64,000 nt of DNA. It comes from Gammaproteobacteria bacterium MOLA455 (GTDB taxonomy: Bacteria > Pseudomonadota > Gammaproteobacteria > Pseudomonadales > Porticoccaceae). The stretch lies in assembly GCA_000511875.1 (NCBI GenBank), contig AZIN01000003.1:25034-89033 (forward strand), written 5' to 3'. Under the pieces are notes generated by a model. That model searched no databases. It saw only the letters and a program-made list of their open reading frames with translations, and was not told the DNA's origin. The translations under genes were made by a program, and so were the position numbers. This document shows, piece by piece, positions 1 through 9,402 of this stretch (position 1 is its first letter; the number at the start of each line of letters is the position of its first letter).

Positions 1-13
1 TAGATGCAGTATG

Positions 14-37
14 AAGGGGCCTAGCGGCCCCTTTTTT
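14..37 (+). terminator. Rho-independent terminator of upstream gene
   Basis: A 6-bp GGGGCC/GGCCCC stem (16-21 with 26-31) closes a TAGC loop and is followed by six T. It ends a transcript entering from the left. The gene is outside the window; in many gammaproteobacteria it is tuf of the str operon, but that cannot be seen here. Confidence 0.85.
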
Positions 38-109
38 GACCCCTGGCCAAAGTGGCAGCATGCTTTGGCTTAGGGCCTTTAATTAATTTAGCTTCAGGTG
101 TAATTAAGC

Positions 110-138
110 TTGACAGTCTCAGGGCGCGGCACTAGAAT
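110..138 (+). promoter_or_regulatory. Sigma70 promoter of the S10 operon
   Basis: A perfect -35 TTGACA (110-115) lies 17 bp before a -10 TAGAAT (133-138). AT-rich sequence upstream (79-105) could act as an UP element, and the bases after the -10 are GC-rich (TCGCGC), a discriminator type usual at stringently controlled ribosomal promoters. Transcription would start near 145, giving a leader of about 65 nt before rpsJ. The stringent-control reading is inference. Confidence 0.75.
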
Positions 139-210
139 TCGCGCTCCTTTTTCGGGGCTAGAAGTTGTTTAACCCTGAAGTTTTAGTAGAGATAGCGGAG
201 TTTTGATTAC

Positions 211-522
211 ATGCAAAACCAAAGCATCAGGATTCGCCTTAAGGCTTTTGATCACAAGTTGATCGATACGTCGACACAGGAAATCGTTGAAACGGCAAGG
301 CGCACAGGCGCGCAGATTCGCGGCCCAATCCCATTGCCAACTCGGAAAGAGAAGTTCACGATACTTATCTCTCCACACGTAAATAAGGACGCGCGCGATC
401 AGTACGAAATTCGCACGCACAAGCGCTTAATCGACATTGTTGAGCCAACAGAGAAGACCGTTGATGCGCTTATGAAATTGAATCTTGCGGCAGGCGTTGA
501 AGTACAAATCAGCTTAAGCTGA
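211..522 (+). CDS. rpsJ: 30S ribosomal protein S10
   Basis: Small-subunit protein S10, which also pairs with NusB in rRNA antitermination in the known family. The 103 residues match the usual length and carry the family sequence throughout, including the loop around [24 protein letters not shown] about 10 nt upstream serves the ATG start. It is the first gene of the S10 operon, directly behind the promoter at 110-138. The 109-bp gap to rplC is long for this operon and holds no other gene. Confidence 0.98.
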   Translation: MQNQSIRIRLKAFDHKLIDTSTQEIVETARRTGAQIRGPIPLPTRKEKFTILISPHVNKDARDQYEIRTHKRLIDIVEPTEKTVDALMKLNLAAGVEVQISLS

Positions 523-631
523 AAACGACTGTAGCGGTTCGGCAGTAATGCCGGGCAAACACTAAAGTGTAATGTCTTGAAATAGACAGCCGTAGCGGGT
601 AACAGCCCCGTACACTTAAGAGGTTAATAAA

Positions 632-1267
632 ATGAGTATAGGAATAGTTGGTCGCAAATGCGGCATGACTCGCGTATTCACTGAAGATGGTGTGTCTATC
701 CCTGTGACTGTTGTCGAGGCGACACCTAATCATGTTACCCAGATAAAGTCAGTTGAGACTGATGGCTATTCAGCCATTCAGATCACTACTGGTTCTCGTA
801 AAGCATCCCGAGTAAGCAAGGCCCAAGCAGGTCACTACGCCAAAGCAGGTGTAGAGGCTGGTCGCGGTCAATGGGAATTTCGTACCGAAGGCAGCAGCGA
901 TGAATTCGCGGTAGGTGGTTCACTTACTGTAGAGCGTTTCGAAGCAGGTCAAATGGTCGACGTTACTGGTACTTCTAAAGGTAAAGGTTTTCAAGGCGGT
1001 GTTAAGCGTTGGAACTTTGCCATGCAAGATGCTACTCACGGTAACTCGCTATCCCACAGAGCACCAGGTTCGATTGGTCAAAACCAGTCGCCAGGTAAGG
1101 TCTTCAAAGGCAAGAAGATGGCCGGTCAAATGGGTAATGCGCAAGTTACTACACAAAATCTTGAAATTGTACGTGTCGATGCTGAGCGCAATTTGCTGTT
1201 AATCAAGGGTGCCGTACCTGGCGCGCCTGGTGGCAATGTTGTTGTTCGTCCGGCAGTCAAGGCTTAA
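632..1267 (+). CDS. rplC: 50S ribosomal protein L3
   Basis: Large-subunit protein L3, an early assembly protein near the peptidyl transferase centre. At 211 residues it is about two longer than E. coli L3. The conserved stretch GVKRWNF followed by [17 protein letters not shown] is present, including the Gln that PrmB methylates in E. coli. An AAGAGG ribosome binding site precedes the ATG. The stop lies 12 nt before the rplD start used here. Confidence 0.98.
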   Translation: MSIGIVGRKCGMTRVFTEDGVSIPVTVVEATPNHVTQIKSVETDGYSAIQITTGSRKASRVSKAQAGHYAKAGVEAGRGQWEFRTEGSSDEFAVGGSLTVERFEAGQMVDVTGTSKGKGFQGGVKRWNFAMQDATHGNSLSHRAPGSIGQNQSPGKVFKGKKMAGQMGNAQVTTQNLEIVRVDAERNLLLIKGAVPGAPGGNVVVRPAVKA

Positions 1268-1279
1268 AGGGGAGTGTCC

Positions 1280-1894
1280 ATGGAATTAGCAATTGCGACA
1301 CCCAAAGGTAATAAGGGAACTGTTGAAGTTTCTGAGTTAGCGTTTGGAACAGAGTTCAACCAGGATCTGGTTCACCAGACTGTAGTAGCCTTTCTAGCCG
1401 GTGCCCGTCAGGGAACTCGCGCTCAGAAAAATCGTTCAGCCGTTTCTGGTGGTGGCCGTAAGCCGCATGCTCAGAAGGGTACTGGTCGGGCGAGAGCTGG
1501 TACTATTCGTAGCCCAATCTGGCGCGGGGGCGGTGTTACATTTGCTGCAACTCCGCAGGATCACAGCCAGAAGCTGAACCGTAAGATGTATCGCTCTGCG
1601 ATGCGCTCTATCGTTTCTGAGTTGGCGCGTCAGGATCGTCTTATTGTTGTTGAAGAGTTTGATATCGACGCACCTAAGACCAAGCTTTTGATTGCTAAGC
1701 TGCAAGAGTTCAGCTTGACCGAAGTGATGATTGTTACTGAAGAGGTCAGTGAGTTTCTGTATCTGGCTTCGCGCAACCTGCACAAGGTTGATGTCCGTGA
1801 CGCAGCTGCAGTGGATCCGGTTAGCCTGATTAATTTTGACAAGGTGTTGGTAACTGTTCCAGCGCTGAAAAAACTTGAGGAGCTTCTGGTATGA
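1280..1894 (+). CDS. rplD: 50S ribosomal protein L4
   Basis: Large-subunit protein L4. In E. coli it also represses its own operon through the S10 leader; the 65-nt leader here is shorter than the E. coli one, so that control is not evident. I start at ATG 1280, six nt after the GGAG of AAGGGGAG, giving 204 residues beginning [10 protein letters not shown]; the in-frame GTG at 1274 sits inside the binding site. The conserved loop with [18 protein letters not shown] is present. The 3' end overlaps rplW by 4 nt (ATGA), implying coupled translation. Confidence 0.97.
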   Translation: MELAIATPKGNKGTVEVSELAFGTEFNQDLVHQTVVAFLAGARQGTRAQKNRSAVSGGGRKPHAQKGTGRARAGTIRSPIWRGGGVTFAATPQDHSQKLNRKMYRSAMRSIVSELARQDRLIVVEEFDIDAPKTKLLIAKLQEFSLTEVMIVTEEVSEFLYLASRNLHKVDVRDAAAVDPVSLINFDKVLVTVPALKKLEELLV

Positions 1895-2187
1895 ACCAAG
1901 AAAGAGTCTTCAAAGTGTTGTTAGGGCCGCACATTACTGAGAAATCAGCAATGGCTTCAGGTGCTGCAACCCAAATCGTGTTTAAAGTTGCTACCGATTC
2001 CACCAAGCTGGAAGTCAAGCGAGCTGTAGAGCAGCTGTTTGAAGTTCAGGTTGATGATGTTCGAGTGGTCAACGTCAAGGGTAAGACGCGTCGCACTAGA
2101 ACTGGTGTTGGCCGTCGCAGTGACTGGAAAAAGGCGTATGTTCGTCTTGCTGAAGGTCAAGACATTGACTTTGCAGTAGCGGAATAA
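1891..2187 (+). CDS. rplW: 50S ribosomal protein L23
   Basis: L23 lies at the peptide exit tunnel and is the docking site for trigger factor and SRP. The 98-residue protein starts with a family-typical segment, [10 protein letters not shown], and has the basic tip [20 protein letters not shown] that binds 23S rRNA. Its ATG overlaps the rplD stop by 4 nt, and 10 nt separate it from rplB. Confidence 0.97.
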   Translation: MNQERVFKVLLGPHITEKSAMASGAATQIVFKVATDSTKLEVKRAVEQLFEVQVDDVRVVNVKGKTRRTRTGVGRRSDWKKAYVRLAEGQDIDFAVAE

Positions 2188-2197
2188 GGGTTTAGTC

Positions 2198-3019
2198 ATG
2201 GCAGTTATTAAGAGAAAACCAACATCTCCGGGTCGTCGCTTTGTAGTAAGCGTAGTAACTCCGGATTTGCACAAGGGCGCGCCATATGGTCCTTTGTTAG
2301 CGCCGAAGAAAAGAAGCGGTGGACGTAACAGCAGTGGTCGCATTACCGTGCGTCACATTGGTGGTGGTCACAAGCAGCATTACCGTATTATTGACTTCAA
2401 GCGCAACAAAGACGGCATTCCGGCGACTGTTGAGCGTTTAGAGTACGATCCAAACCGCAGTGCGCACATTGCACTGTTATGTTATGCCGACGGTGAGCGT
2501 CGTTATATTATCGCTCCCAAAGGTGTCTCTGCTGGCGATACAGTTCAGTCAGGTGAAGACTCCCCGATCAAGGTCGGTAATACTCTTCCGCTGTTGAAAA
2601 TTCCAGTTGGTTCCACAGTGCACTGTGTTGAGATGAAGCCAGGCAAGGGTGCGCAGATTGCGCGTAGTGCTGCCGCTTCGGTTCAATTGGTTGCTCGTGA
2701 CGCCAGCTATGCCACAGTGAGGTTACGCAGTGGTGAGATGCGTAAGCTGCCAGTCGGCTGTCGTGCAACTCTCGGTGAAGTTTGTAACAGTGAGCACAGT
2801 CTGCGCTCATTGGGTAAGGCTGGTGCATCCCGCTGGCGTGGTATTCGCCCAACCGTTCGCGGTGTGGCGATGAACCCAGTCGATCACCCACATGGTGGTG
2901 GTGAGGGGCGTACTTCGGGCGGCCGTCATCCAGTATCTCCATGGGGTATGCCGACCAAAGGTTATAAGACGCGCAAGAACAAGCGCACTGACAAATACAT
3001 TATTCGTCGCCGCAAATAA
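2198..3019 (+). CDS. rplB: 50S ribosomal protein L2
   Basis: L2 is one of the most conserved large-subunit proteins and is needed for subunit association and peptidyl transferase activity. The 273 residues match the family exactly in length. The C-terminal signature [20 protein letters not shown], with the functionally important His, is intact, and the end is strongly basic ([14 protein letters not shown]). It follows rplW by 10 nt within the S10 operon. Confidence 0.98.
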   Translation: MAVIKRKPTSPGRRFVVSVVTPDLHKGAPYGPLLAPKKRSGGRNSSGRITVRHIGGGHKQHYRIIDFKRNKDGIPATVERLEYDPNRSAHIALLCYADGERRYIIAPKGVSAGDTVQSGEDSPIKVGNTLPLLKIPVGSTVHCVEMKPGKGAQIARSAAASVQLVARDASYATVRLRSGEMRKLPVGCRATLGEVCNSEHSLRSLGKAGASRWRGIRPTVRGVAMNPVDHPHGGGEGRTSGGRHPVSPWGMPTKGYKTRKNKRTDKYIIRRRK

Positions 3020-3055
3020 GCGCTGACTAAAACAGAATAGAAGAGGAAAGCAAAC

Positions 3056-3331
3056 GTGCCACGCTCTCTAAAGAAAGGACCATTCATCGACCTTCATCTC
3101 GCGAAGAAGGTTGAGGTAGCGGCAGCAGCAAACGACCGTCGCCCAATTAAAACTTGGTCACGTCGTTCGATGATCTTACCGGATTTCGTTGGTCTTACGA
3201 TCGCTGTTCATAACGGTCGTCAACATATTCCTGTTTTAGTCAACGAAGAAATGGTTGGCCATAAGCTGGGTGAATTTTCTCCAACACGTACCTATAAGGG
3301 TCACGTGGCGGATAAAAAAGCCAAGCGTTAA
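3056..3331 (+). CDS. rpsS: 30S ribosomal protein S19
   Basis: S19 sits in the head of the 30S subunit with S13. The 91-residue protein begins [18 protein letters not shown] after a GTG start, preceded by AGAGGAAAG. The family motif [22 protein letters not shown] is complete. It lies between rplB and rplV as in nearly all bacteria. Confidence 0.97.
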   Translation: MPRSLKKGPFIDLHLAKKVEVAAAANDRRPIKTWSRRSMILPDFVGLTIAVHNGRQHIPVLVNEEMVGHKLGEFSPTRTYKGHVADKKAKR

Positions 3332-3342
3332 GCGAAGGGGTT

Positions 3343-3681
3343 ATGACTGTGGAAGTACAAGCAAAATTAAGAGGGGCCAAGATGTCCGCGCAGAAAGCGC
3401 GATTGGTCGCCGATCAAATTCGCGGTAAGTCTGTTGAAAGTGCGCTGGATATTTTGCAATTCAGTAGCAAGAAGGGCGCGGATATTATTAAAAAGGTGCT
3501 TGAGTCGGCAATTGCCAACGCCGAGCATAACGATGGTGCAGATGTAGATGAGCTGCGGGTTTCGACGATCTTTGTCGACGAAGGCATGACTATGAAGCGC
3601 ATTAGGCCGAGAGCTAAGGGCCGTGCAGATAGAATTCTTAAGCGCAGTTGTCACATCACTGTAAAAGTCGCTGAAAAGTAG
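3343..3681 (+). CDS. rplV: 50S ribosomal protein L22
   Basis: L22 lines the narrow part of the peptide exit tunnel, and its beta-hairpin is a site of macrolide resistance mutations. The 112-residue sequence has the conserved core [18 protein letters not shown] and the hairpin [18 protein letters not shown]. The AGGGG at 3336-3340 leaves only 2 nt to the ATG, so the GTG at 3349 is a possible alternative start. Confidence 0.96.
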   Translation: MTVEVQAKLRGAKMSAQKARLVADQIRGKSVESALDILQFSSKKGADIIKKVLESAIANAEHNDGADVDELRVSTIFVDEGMTMKRIRPRAKGRADRILKRSCHITVKVAEK

Positions 3682-3704
3682 AATTAGGTTCAGGAGACCA
3701 TTCC

Positions 3705-4394
3705 ATGGGTCAAAAAGTACATCCAACTGGCATCCGTCTGGGTATTGTTAAGAAACATACTTCGACTTGGTATGCAGGTAATAAGGACTACGCAGACAAG
3801 CTCCATCAGGACTTGACTGTACGAGAGTTTATTCGCACTAGATTGGCGCACGCTTCTGTAAGCCGCGTCGATATCGAGCGCCCATCTGACAGTGCTCGTA
3901 TCACTATTCACACGGCGCGCCCAGGTATCGTTATCGGTAAGAAAGGCGAAGACGTTGAGAAGCTGCGCAATGAGATCGGTAACAAGATGGGTTGCCCTGT
4001 CACGATCAATATTGAGGAGATTCGCAAGCCTGATCTGGATGCGAACCTAGTTGCTCAGAATGTGGCACAGCAACTTGAGCGGCGTGTTATGTTCCGTCGC
4101 GCTATGAAGCGTGCGGTTCAGAATGCAATGCGCGGTGGTGCTCTAGGCGTTAAGATTCAGGTCGGTGGCCGTTTGGGCGGTGCAGAAATCGCACGCTCTG
4201 AGTGGTACCGTGAAGGTCGGGTTCCATTGCACACTCTGCGTGCGGACATTGACTATGCAGCTGCTGAAGGTAATACCACGTACGGCATTATTGGCGTCAA
4301 GGTGTGGATCTTCAAAGGTGAAGTTTTGGGTGGTGAGGAAGCTGAGACAGCGCCTGCCAAGAAACAAGACACAAGAAACAAGCGACAAGGGTAA
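3705..4394 (+). CDS. rpsC: 30S ribosomal protein S3
   Basis: S3 is at the mRNA entry channel and contributes to helicase activity. The 229-residue protein has an N-terminal KH type-2 domain with the GKKG loop ([14 protein letters not shown], about residues 73-86) and a C-terminal domain ending in a short charged tail ([19 protein letters not shown]). The ATG follows a CAGGAGA binding site, and rplP begins 6 nt after the stop. Confidence 0.98.
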   Translation: MGQKVHPTGIRLGIVKKHTSTWYAGNKDYADKLHQDLTVREFIRTRLAHASVSRVDIERPSDSARITIHTARPGIVIGKKGEDVEKLRNEIGNKMGCPVTINIEEIRKPDLDANLVAQNVAQQLERRVMFRRAMKRAVQNAMRGGALGVKIQVGGRLGGAEIARSEWYREGRVPLHTLRADIDYAAAEGNTTYGIIGVKVWIFKGEVLGGEEAETAPAKKQDTRNKRQG

Positions 4395-4400
4395 AGCGAA

Positions 4401-4814
4401 ATGCTGCAACCAAAACGTACAAAATTCCGCAAGATGCACAAAGGCCGTAATCGTGGCCTGGCGCAGCGCGGCAGTAAGGTCAGCTTTGGCGAGTTCGGTT
4501 TAAAAGCCTCTGGCCGCGGACGTCTGACTGCGCGTCAAATTGAAGCTGCTCGTCGTGCGATGACCCGTCACATCAAGCGTGGTGGTAAAATCTGGATTCG
4601 TGTTTTTCCAGACAAGCCAATTACACAGAAGCCGCTTGAAGTTCGAATGGGTAAAGGTAAAGGTAATGTCGAGTATTGGGTCGCATTGATCCAGCCAGGC
4701 AAAGTTCTTTATGAAATGGAAGGTGTTAGTGAAGAGATGGCGCGTGAAGCCTTTGCTCTTGCTTCGGCCAAGTTGCCGATCGCAACCACCTTTGTTAGAC
4801 GAACGGTGATGTGA
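4401..4814 (+). CDS. rplP: 50S ribosomal protein L16
   Basis: L16 organises the A-site region of the 50S subunit. The 137 residues start [19 protein letters not shown], typical of the family. The motif [22 protein letters not shown] surrounds the arginine hydroxylated by YcfD in E. coli. The stop codon (4812-4814) lies 2 nt before the rpmC ATG used here. Confidence 0.98.
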   Translation: MLQPKRTKFRKMHKGRNRGLAQRGSKVSFGEFGLKASGRGRLTARQIEAARRAMTRHIKRGGKIWIRVFPDKPITQKPLEVRMGKGKGNVEYWVALIQPGKVLYEMEGVSEEMAREAFALASAKLPIATTFVRRTVM

Positions 4815-4816
4815 AG

Positions 4817-5008
4817 ATGAAAGCTAACGAATTGCGTGAAAAGACAAGTGAAGAGCTGGAGGCCGCGTTGATTGGCGAGCTCAAGCAGCAGTTTAATCTG
4901 CGTATGCAGTTGTCCACTGGTCAGTTAAACGAGAGTCACAAAATTAAGCAGGCGCGCCGCAATATTGCGCGCATTAAGACCATGCTTAAGCAAAAGGCAG
5001 GGGTGTAA
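4817..5008 (+). CDS. rpmC: 50S ribosomal protein L29
   Basis: L29 is a small helical protein at the tunnel exit next to L23. I chose ATG 4817, which gives 63 residues beginning MKANELREK, the same length and opening as E. coli L29. The in-frame GTG at 4811 would add only two residues and overlap the rplP stop. Two helices with the conserved segment [12 protein letters not shown] can be read. The rpsQ start follows 2 nt after the stop. Confidence 0.95.
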   Translation: MKANELREKTSEELEAALIGELKQQFNLRMQLSTGQLNESHKIKQARRNIARIKTMLKQKAGV

Positions 5009-5010
5009 CT

Positions 5011-5277
5011 ATGTCTGAATTACAAGCTAGCTCACGTACTCTGACTGGTCGTATCGTCAGTGACAAGATGGACAAGACAATAACGGTCTTGGTTGAGCGA
5101 CGTGTCAAGCACCCGGTCTACGGTAAGTTCTTGACTAAGTCGACAAAGATTAAGGCGCACGATCAAGAAAATGGTGCGCGAACAGGCGATTTAGTAACTA
5201 TCGCAGAGTGCCGTCCTGTATCTAAGGACAAGGCGTGGACACTGGTCAACATTGACGAGCGTGCTGTAGCAGGTTAA
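5011..5277 (+). CDS. rpsQ: 30S ribosomal protein S17
   Basis: S17 is a primary 16S rRNA binder of the 30S body with an OB fold. The 88-residue sequence shows the family pattern [30 protein letters not shown] and ends a few residues longer than E. coli S17. This is the last gene of the S10 operon in the E. coli arrangement; only 33 bp separate it from rplN, so the S10 and spc operons may be read as one transcript here. Confidence 0.97.
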   Translation: MSELQASSRTLTGRIVSDKMDKTITVLVERRVKHPVYGKFLTKSTKIKAHDQENGARTGDLVTIAECRPVSKDKAWTLVNIDERAVAG

Positions 5278-5310
5278 GTCTGTATACGGTAAAGGGTTCG
5301 GAGTAAGAAA

Positions 5311-5679
5311 ATGATTCAAACAGAAAGTTATCTTGATGTAGCAGACAACAGCGGTGCACGTCGCGTTATGTGTATCAAAGTACTGGGTGGTTCACACCGT
5401 CGTTATGCTCGTGTCGGTGATGTTATTAAGGTCACTGTCAAGGAAGCGATTCCACGTGGCAAGGTAAAGAAAGGCCAGGTAATGAGTGCGGTTGTTGTGC
5501 GCACTAAGAAAGGTCTGCGTAGGCAGGATGGTAGCTTGATCAAGTTCGACGACAACGCAGCCGTACTGTTGAATGCCAACTTGGCGCCTATTGGCACAAG
5601 AATTTTTGGGCCGGTAACTCGTGAACTTCGCACTGAGAAGTTTATGCGAATTATCTCCCTAGCACCTGAAGTGCTGTAA
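5311..5679 (+). CDS. rplN: 50S ribosomal protein L14
   Basis: L14 contacts 16S rRNA in an intersubunit bridge and is the target of the RsfS silencing factor. The 122-residue sequence is conserved from the start ([27 protein letters not shown], here in parts) to the C-terminal segment [19 protein letters not shown]. It is the first gene of the spc operon. The upstream bases GGTTCGGAG supply the binding site. Confidence 0.98.
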   Translation: MIQTESYLDVADNSGARRVMCIKVLGGSHRRYARVGDVIKVTVKEAIPRGKVKKGQVMSAVVVRTKKGLRRQDGSLIKFDDNAAVLLNANLAPIGTRIFGPVTRELRTEKFMRIISLAPEVL

Positions 5680-5693
5680 GCGAGGATTTAGAA

Positions 5694-6017
5694 ATGGCAA
5701 TGCTCAAAATTAAGCGCGATGACGAAGTTATTGTTGTTGCTGGCAAAGATAAAGGTAAGCGCGGTAAGGTTCTGAAAGTTTTGGAAAACGGTCGCTTGCT
5801 GGTATCTGGTATTCAGATGATTAAAAAGCATCAGAAGCCAAATCCCCAGGCTGGAATAGCTGGTGGGATTATTGAGAAAGAAGCTCCAATCCAGGGTTCT
5901 AATGTGGCCCTATTCAATGGCGCGACGAATAAAGCAGATCGGGTTGGCTTTAAGATTCTGGAAGATAACACGAAGATTCGTATCTTCAAGTCTACCGGCG
6001 ACGCCGTAGACGCTTAG
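5694..6017 (+). CDS. rplX: 50S ribosomal protein L24
   Basis: L24 initiates assembly of the 50S subunit near the tunnel exit. A KOW motif, [16 protein letters not shown], occupies about residues 14-29 of 107. The ATG at 5694 is followed by a second in-frame ATG at 5700 ([10 protein letters not shown]); the first is preferred because GAGG lies 8 nt upstream of it. Downstream rplE follows in 16 nt. Confidence 0.96.
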   Translation: MAMLKIKRDDEVIVVAGKDKGKRGKVLKVLENGRLLVSGIQMIKKHQKPNPQAGIAGGIIEKEAPIQGSNVALFNGATNKADRVGFKILEDNTKIRIFKSTGDAVDA

Positions 6018-6033
6018 GAAATAGGTAATCGAA

Positions 6034-6573
6034 ATGGCAAGGCTTAAAGAATTGTACAAGAACGAGTTGGCACCGGCGCTGCAAAAAGAGCTCGGGCTGG
6101 CTAACGTGATGGAAATTCCGCGCATCACCAAGATCACTCTGAATATGGGTGTTGGTGAAGCTATAGGTGACAAGAAGTCGCTTGAGAATGCGGTTGCTGA
6201 TTTAACTTTGATCGCGGCGCAGAAGCCGGTGATCAACAATGCGCGCAAGTCTATTGCTGGATTTAAAGTCCGTCAGGGATGGCCCATTGGTACCAAGGTA
6301 ACTTTGCGTGCAGATCGTATGTATGAATTCCTTGAGCGTTTGGTCGGCATTGCAATTCCACGTATTCGTGATTTCCGTGGTATTAGCCCAAAGCAGTTTG
6401 ATGGGCGCGGTAACTTCTCTATGGGTGTAAGTGAGCAAATCATTTTCCCTGAGATCGATTACGAGAAAATTGATAAGTTGCGTGGTCTTGATATCACTAT
6501 CACGACAACTGCTCGAAACGATGACGAAGGCCGTGCTCTACTGCGCGCCTTTAACTTCCCGCTGAAAAGTTGA
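6034..6573 (+). CDS. rplE: 50S ribosomal protein L5
   Basis: L5 binds 5S rRNA and touches the P-site tRNA and the S13 bridge. The 179 residues match E. coli L5 in length and show the family segments [33 protein letters not shown] (read in parts) and the C-terminal [17 protein letters not shown]. It stands between rplX and rpsN as in the usual spc order. Confidence 0.98.
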   Translation: MARLKELYKNELAPALQKELGLANVMEIPRITKITLNMGVGEAIGDKKSLENAVADLTLIAAQKPVINNARKSIAGFKVRQGWPIGTKVTLRADRMYEFLERLVGIAIPRIRDFRGISPKQFDGRGNFSMGVSEQIIFPEIDYEKIDKLRGLDITITTTARNDDEGRALLRAFNFPLKS

Positions 6574-6585
6574 GGTTGTAGGTAA

Positions 6586-6891
6586 ATGGCAAAAGAATCC
6601 ATGATTCAGCGCGAGCATAAGCGCACCAGAACAGTTGCTAAATTCGCTGAAAAGCGTGCTGCTATTAAAGCGGTGATTAGCGATGTAAATGCATCTGACG
6701 AAGATCGTTGGAATGCACAAGTAAGTTTGCAAAAGTTGCCGCGTGATGCGAGCCCAGTTCGTCAGCGTAACCGCTGCAGAGTTACTGGTCGTCCGCACGG
6801 TGTGTACCGAAAGTTTGGCCTGTGCCGAAACAAACTGCGTGAGTCAGCTATGCGCGGTGAAGTTCCTGGCCTGGTTAAATCCAGCTGGTAA
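6586..6891 (+). CDS. rpsN: 30S ribosomal protein S14 (zinc-independent type)
   Basis: S14 is a head protein of the 30S subunit. The 101-residue length and the [20 protein letters not shown] region mark the long C-minus form: the two CxxC pairs of the short zinc-binding form are absent, so no zinc is required. The C-terminus [11 protein letters not shown] is typical. The gene sits between rplE and rpsH. Confidence 0.97.
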   Translation: MAKESMIQREHKRTRTVAKFAEKRAAIKAVISDVNASDEDRWNAQVSLQKLPRDASPVRQRNRCRVTGRPHGVYRKFGLCRNKLRESAMRGEVPGLVKSSW

Positions 6892-6910
6892 GTTTGAGGA
6901 GCCAAACGTT

Positions 6911-7303
6911 ATGAGTATGCAAGATCCTTTATCCGATATGTTGACTCGCATTCGCAATGCGCATCACCGCAGTCACCCGCAAGTGTCCATGCCTGCTTCA
7001 AAGCTTAAAGCGTCTGTCGCTAAAGTTTTGCAGGAGGAAGGCTATATTGATGGGTTCTCTGTCTCTGATGACGTTAAGCCAACTATGACAGTTGCGCTTA
7101 AGTATTTCGAAGGCAAGCCAGTAATTGAAGAAATAACACGTATTAGCAAGCCAGGTTTACGCCAGTACAAGGGTAGCTCGGACATTGTTAAAGTTCGCAG
7201 TGGTTTGGGCATTGCCATAGTCTCCACCAGCAATGGTGTGATGACTGACCGCGCGGCCCGCGCTGCCGGTATCGGCGGTGAAGTGCTTTGCACCGTATTC
7301 TGA
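6911..7303 (+). CDS. rpsH: 30S ribosomal protein S8
   Basis: S8 is a primary 16S rRNA binder and, in E. coli, the translational repressor of the spc operon through a site near rplE. I start at ATG 6911 ([17 protein letters not shown]), which gives 130 residues, the E. coli length. The open frame extends upstream to 6743, but that part lies inside rpsN and is unrelated to S8. The conserved C-terminal [20 protein letters not shown] is present. Confidence 0.97.
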   Translation: MSMQDPLSDMLTRIRNAHHRSHPQVSMPASKLKASVAKVLQEEGYIDGFSVSDDVKPTMTVALKYFEGKPVIEEITRISKPGLRQYKGSSDIVKVRSGLGIAIVSTSNGVMTDRAARAAGIGGEVLCTVF

Positions 7304-7315
7304 TAGGAAAACGAG

Positions 7316-7849
7316 ATGTCTAGAGTTGCAAATAATCCAGTAGAGCTGCCCAGTGGTGTTCAAGTCACCATCGCCGGCTCTGAGATAACAGTCAAAGGAA
7401 AGATTGGCTCATTAGTGATGCCAATCAATCCAGAAGTTGAAATTGTTCAGGACGAAAGCGTATTAACGTTTTCGGCTCGGTCAAGTGCTAAGTTCGCCCG
7501 CGCTATGTCTGGTACTACCAGAGCGTTGGTTAGCAATATGGTGACTGGTGTTTCAAAAGGTTTTGAAAAGAAGCTTGATTTGATCGGTGTTGGTTATCGT
7601 GCACAGGTTCAGGGTAGCAAGATTAATCTGACCTTAGGCTTTTCTCATCCAGTGGTGTATGACTTGCCACAGGGTGTGACTGCTGAAACGCCAAGCCAGA
7701 CTGAAATTTTACTTAAATCCTCGGACAAGCAGGTGTTGGGTCAAGCCGCAGCTGAAATCCGCGCCTTCCGTCCGCCAGAGCCTTACAAAGGTAAGGGAGT
7801 TAGAATCTCCGGTGAGCACGTAAGACGCAAAGAGGCCAAGAAGAAGTAA
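7316..7849 (+). CDS. rplF: 50S ribosomal protein L6
   Basis: L6 lies next to the sarcin-ricin loop at the factor-binding site. The 177-residue protein has two related L6 folds; the second contains the signature [24 protein letters not shown] at the C-terminus. The start is preceded by a GGAAAACGAG purine stretch. It follows rpsH by 12 nt. Confidence 0.97.
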   Translation: MSRVANNPVELPSGVQVTIAGSEITVKGKIGSLVMPINPEVEIVQDESVLTFSARSSAKFARAMSGTTRALVSNMVTGVSKGFEKKLDLIGVGYRAQVQGSKINLTLGFSHPVVYDLPQGVTAETPSQTEILLKSSDKQVLGQAAAEIRAFRPPEPYKGKGVRISGEHVRRKEAKKK

Positions 7850-7861
7850 TAGGGTAATACG

Positions 7862-8212
7862 ATGAGCGATAAGAAAGTATCACGTCAGCGTCGCGCTAAG
7901 CGCGTACGCATGAAGATCCGCGAATTAGGTGCTAACCGTCTGTGCATAAATAGGACTCCACGTCATATCTATGCCCAGGTTATTGCCGCAGATGGCGATC
8001 GTGTTTTGGCTACTGCCTCCACGCTGGAGAAGGATCTGCGCAGTGGTAGCACTGGTAACACAGATGCAGCTACGGTTGTTGGCAAATTGGTTGCCGAGCG
8101 CGCTGTTGCCGCGGGTGTCACTAAAGTGGCGTTCGACCGCAGTGGCTTCAAATACCATGGCCGTGTAAAAGCACTGGCTGACGCCGCGCGTGAAGCCGGC
8201 CTCGAATTTTAA
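7862..8212 (+). CDS. rplR: 50S ribosomal protein L18
   Basis: L18 binds 5S rRNA together with L5. The 116 residues show a basic N-terminus ([21 protein letters not shown], in parts) and the family core [28 protein letters not shown]. The C-terminal [26 protein letters not shown] is nearly invariant in bacteria. The gaps to rplF and rpsE are 12 nt each. Confidence 0.97.
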   Translation: MSDKKVSRQRRAKRVRMKIRELGANRLCINRTPRHIYAQVIAADGDRVLATASTLEKDLRSGSTGNTDAATVVGKLVAERAVAAGVTKVAFDRSGFKYHGRVKALADAAREAGLEF

Positions 8213-8224
8213 TAGGTAGAAGAT

Positions 8225-8731
8225 ATGGCTCTTACAGATCAGAAAGATGCAGCTGAAGGAATGATGGAGAAGCTGGTTCAGGTTAACCGCGTTGCTAAGA
8301 CGGTTAAAGGTGGACGGATATTTGCTTTTACTGCACTGACTGTTGTTGGTGATGGCAATGGTAAAGTTGGTTTCGGTCGTGGCAAGGCGCGTGAAGTGCC
8401 CCAGGCGATTCAGAAGGCGATGGAGTCCGCTCGTCGCAACATGATTGATGTTGCTCTCGATGGCAACACCATTCAGTATCCGACTAAAGGCATTCACGCG
8501 GCATCAAAGATTTACATGCAGCCAGCCTCTGATGGTACTGGTGTAATTGCCGGCGGCGCAATGCGCTCTGTGTTAGAACTGGCCGGTGTACAGAATGTTC
8601 TGGCTAAGTGTTACGGTTCAACTAACCCAGTAAACGTAGTTCGCGCGACTTTCAAGGCGCTGCGAGATATGAAATCACCGGAAGATGTTGCAGCGAAGCG
8701 TGGCAAATCTGTCGACGAAATCCTCAACTAA
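8225..8731 (+). CDS. rpsE: 30S ribosomal protein S5
   Basis: S5 works at the decoding centre and mRNA entry site, where mutations alter fidelity and spectinomycin sensitivity. The 168-residue protein has an N-terminal dsRBD-like domain with [30 protein letters not shown] (read in parts) and a C-terminal domain with [33 protein letters not shown] 38-bp spacer with a short GCTAA/TTAGC inverted repeat separates it from rpmD. Confidence 0.97.
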   Translation: MALTDQKDAAEGMMEKLVQVNRVAKTVKGGRIFAFTALTVVGDGNGKVGFGRGKAREVPQAIQKAMESARRNMIDVALDGNTIQYPTKGIHAASKIYMQPASDGTGVIAGGAMRSVLELAGVQNVLAKCYGSTNPVNVVRATFKALRDMKSPEDVAAKRGKSVDEILN

Positions 8732-8769
8732 GTGACCGCTAATTTAGCGTCAGTTATTGGAAGTAGATC

Positions 8770-8964
8770 ATGGCAAAAGCGAAATTGAAGAAAATTAAGG
8801 TAACTCAGACCAAAAGCATCATCGGTCGTTTACAGAATCACAAGGCCTGTGTTTCTGGTTTGGGTTTGCGTCGGATCGGTCACACTGTTGAAGTAGAAGA
8901 TACTCCGTCAGTTCGTGGCATGATCAATAAAGTTCACTATATGTTGCAGGTTGAGGAAGCTTAA
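8770..8964 (+). CDS. rpmD: 50S ribosomal protein L30
   Basis: L30 is a small large-subunit protein found in most but not all bacteria. The 64 residues are a few longer than E. coli L30, with a basic lead [20 protein letters not shown] and the conserved core [34 protein letters not shown]. The stop is 1 nt before the rplO ATG, which indicates coupled translation. Confidence 0.96.
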   Translation: MAKAKLKKIKVTQTKSIIGRLQNHKACVSGLGLRRIGHTVEVEDTPSVRGMINKVHYMLQVEEA

Positions 8965-8965
8965 G

Positions 8966-9400
8966 ATGCGTCTGAATACCCTTAGCCCAGCACCGGGCCG
9001 AATTAAAGAAGCCAAACGCGTCGGACGCGGTATTGGTAGTGGAATTGGTAAGACTGGTGGCCGTGGTCACAAAGGTCAGAAAGCGCGCTCTGGTGGCGGT
9101 ATCCGTCCCGGTTTTGAAGGCGGTCAGATGCCTTTGCAGAAGCGTCTTCCTAAGTATGGCTTTACGTCGCGCTTGGCTGCTGTAACTGCAGAGATCCGTC
9201 TTTCTGAGTTGGATAAAGTTGAAGGCGGCATAGTCACAATCGATAGCCTGCGTGCAGCTGGATTGATCAACTGTAGCATCACCCGAGCAAAAGTTTTTGC
9301 TTCTGGTGTGGTTACAAAAGCAGTAACGCTGCAAGGTGTCGGAGTCACTAAAGGTGCTCTGGTTGCTATTGAAGCCGCTGGCGGAAAGGTAGAAGTCTAA
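8966..9400 (+). CDS. rplO: 50S ribosomal protein L15
   Basis: L15 is a late assembly protein of the 50S subunit. The start at ATG 8966 gives 144 residues ([22 protein letters not shown] onward, in parts), the E. coli length; the frame is open to 8951 but that part overlaps rpmD. The glycine-rich segment [22 protein letters not shown] is typical. It is immediately followed by secY, 2 nt downstream. Confidence 0.97.
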   Translation: MRLNTLSPAPGRIKEAKRVGRGIGSGIGKTGGRGHKGQKARSGGGIRPGFEGGQMPLQKRLPKYGFTSRLAAVTAEIRLSELDKVEGGIVTIDSLRAAGLINCSITRAKVFASGVVTKAVTLQGVGVTKGALVAIEAAGGKVEV

Positions 9401-9402
9401 TA

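Noticed and set aside
6743-6910. N-terminal extension of rpsH
   Set aside because: It overlaps rpsN out of frame, and S8 homology begins exactly at [10 protein letters not shown].
7925-8497. 190-codon open frame opposite rplR and rpsE
   Set aside because: Both plus-strand genes are certain and cover it; its protein has no recognisable motif.
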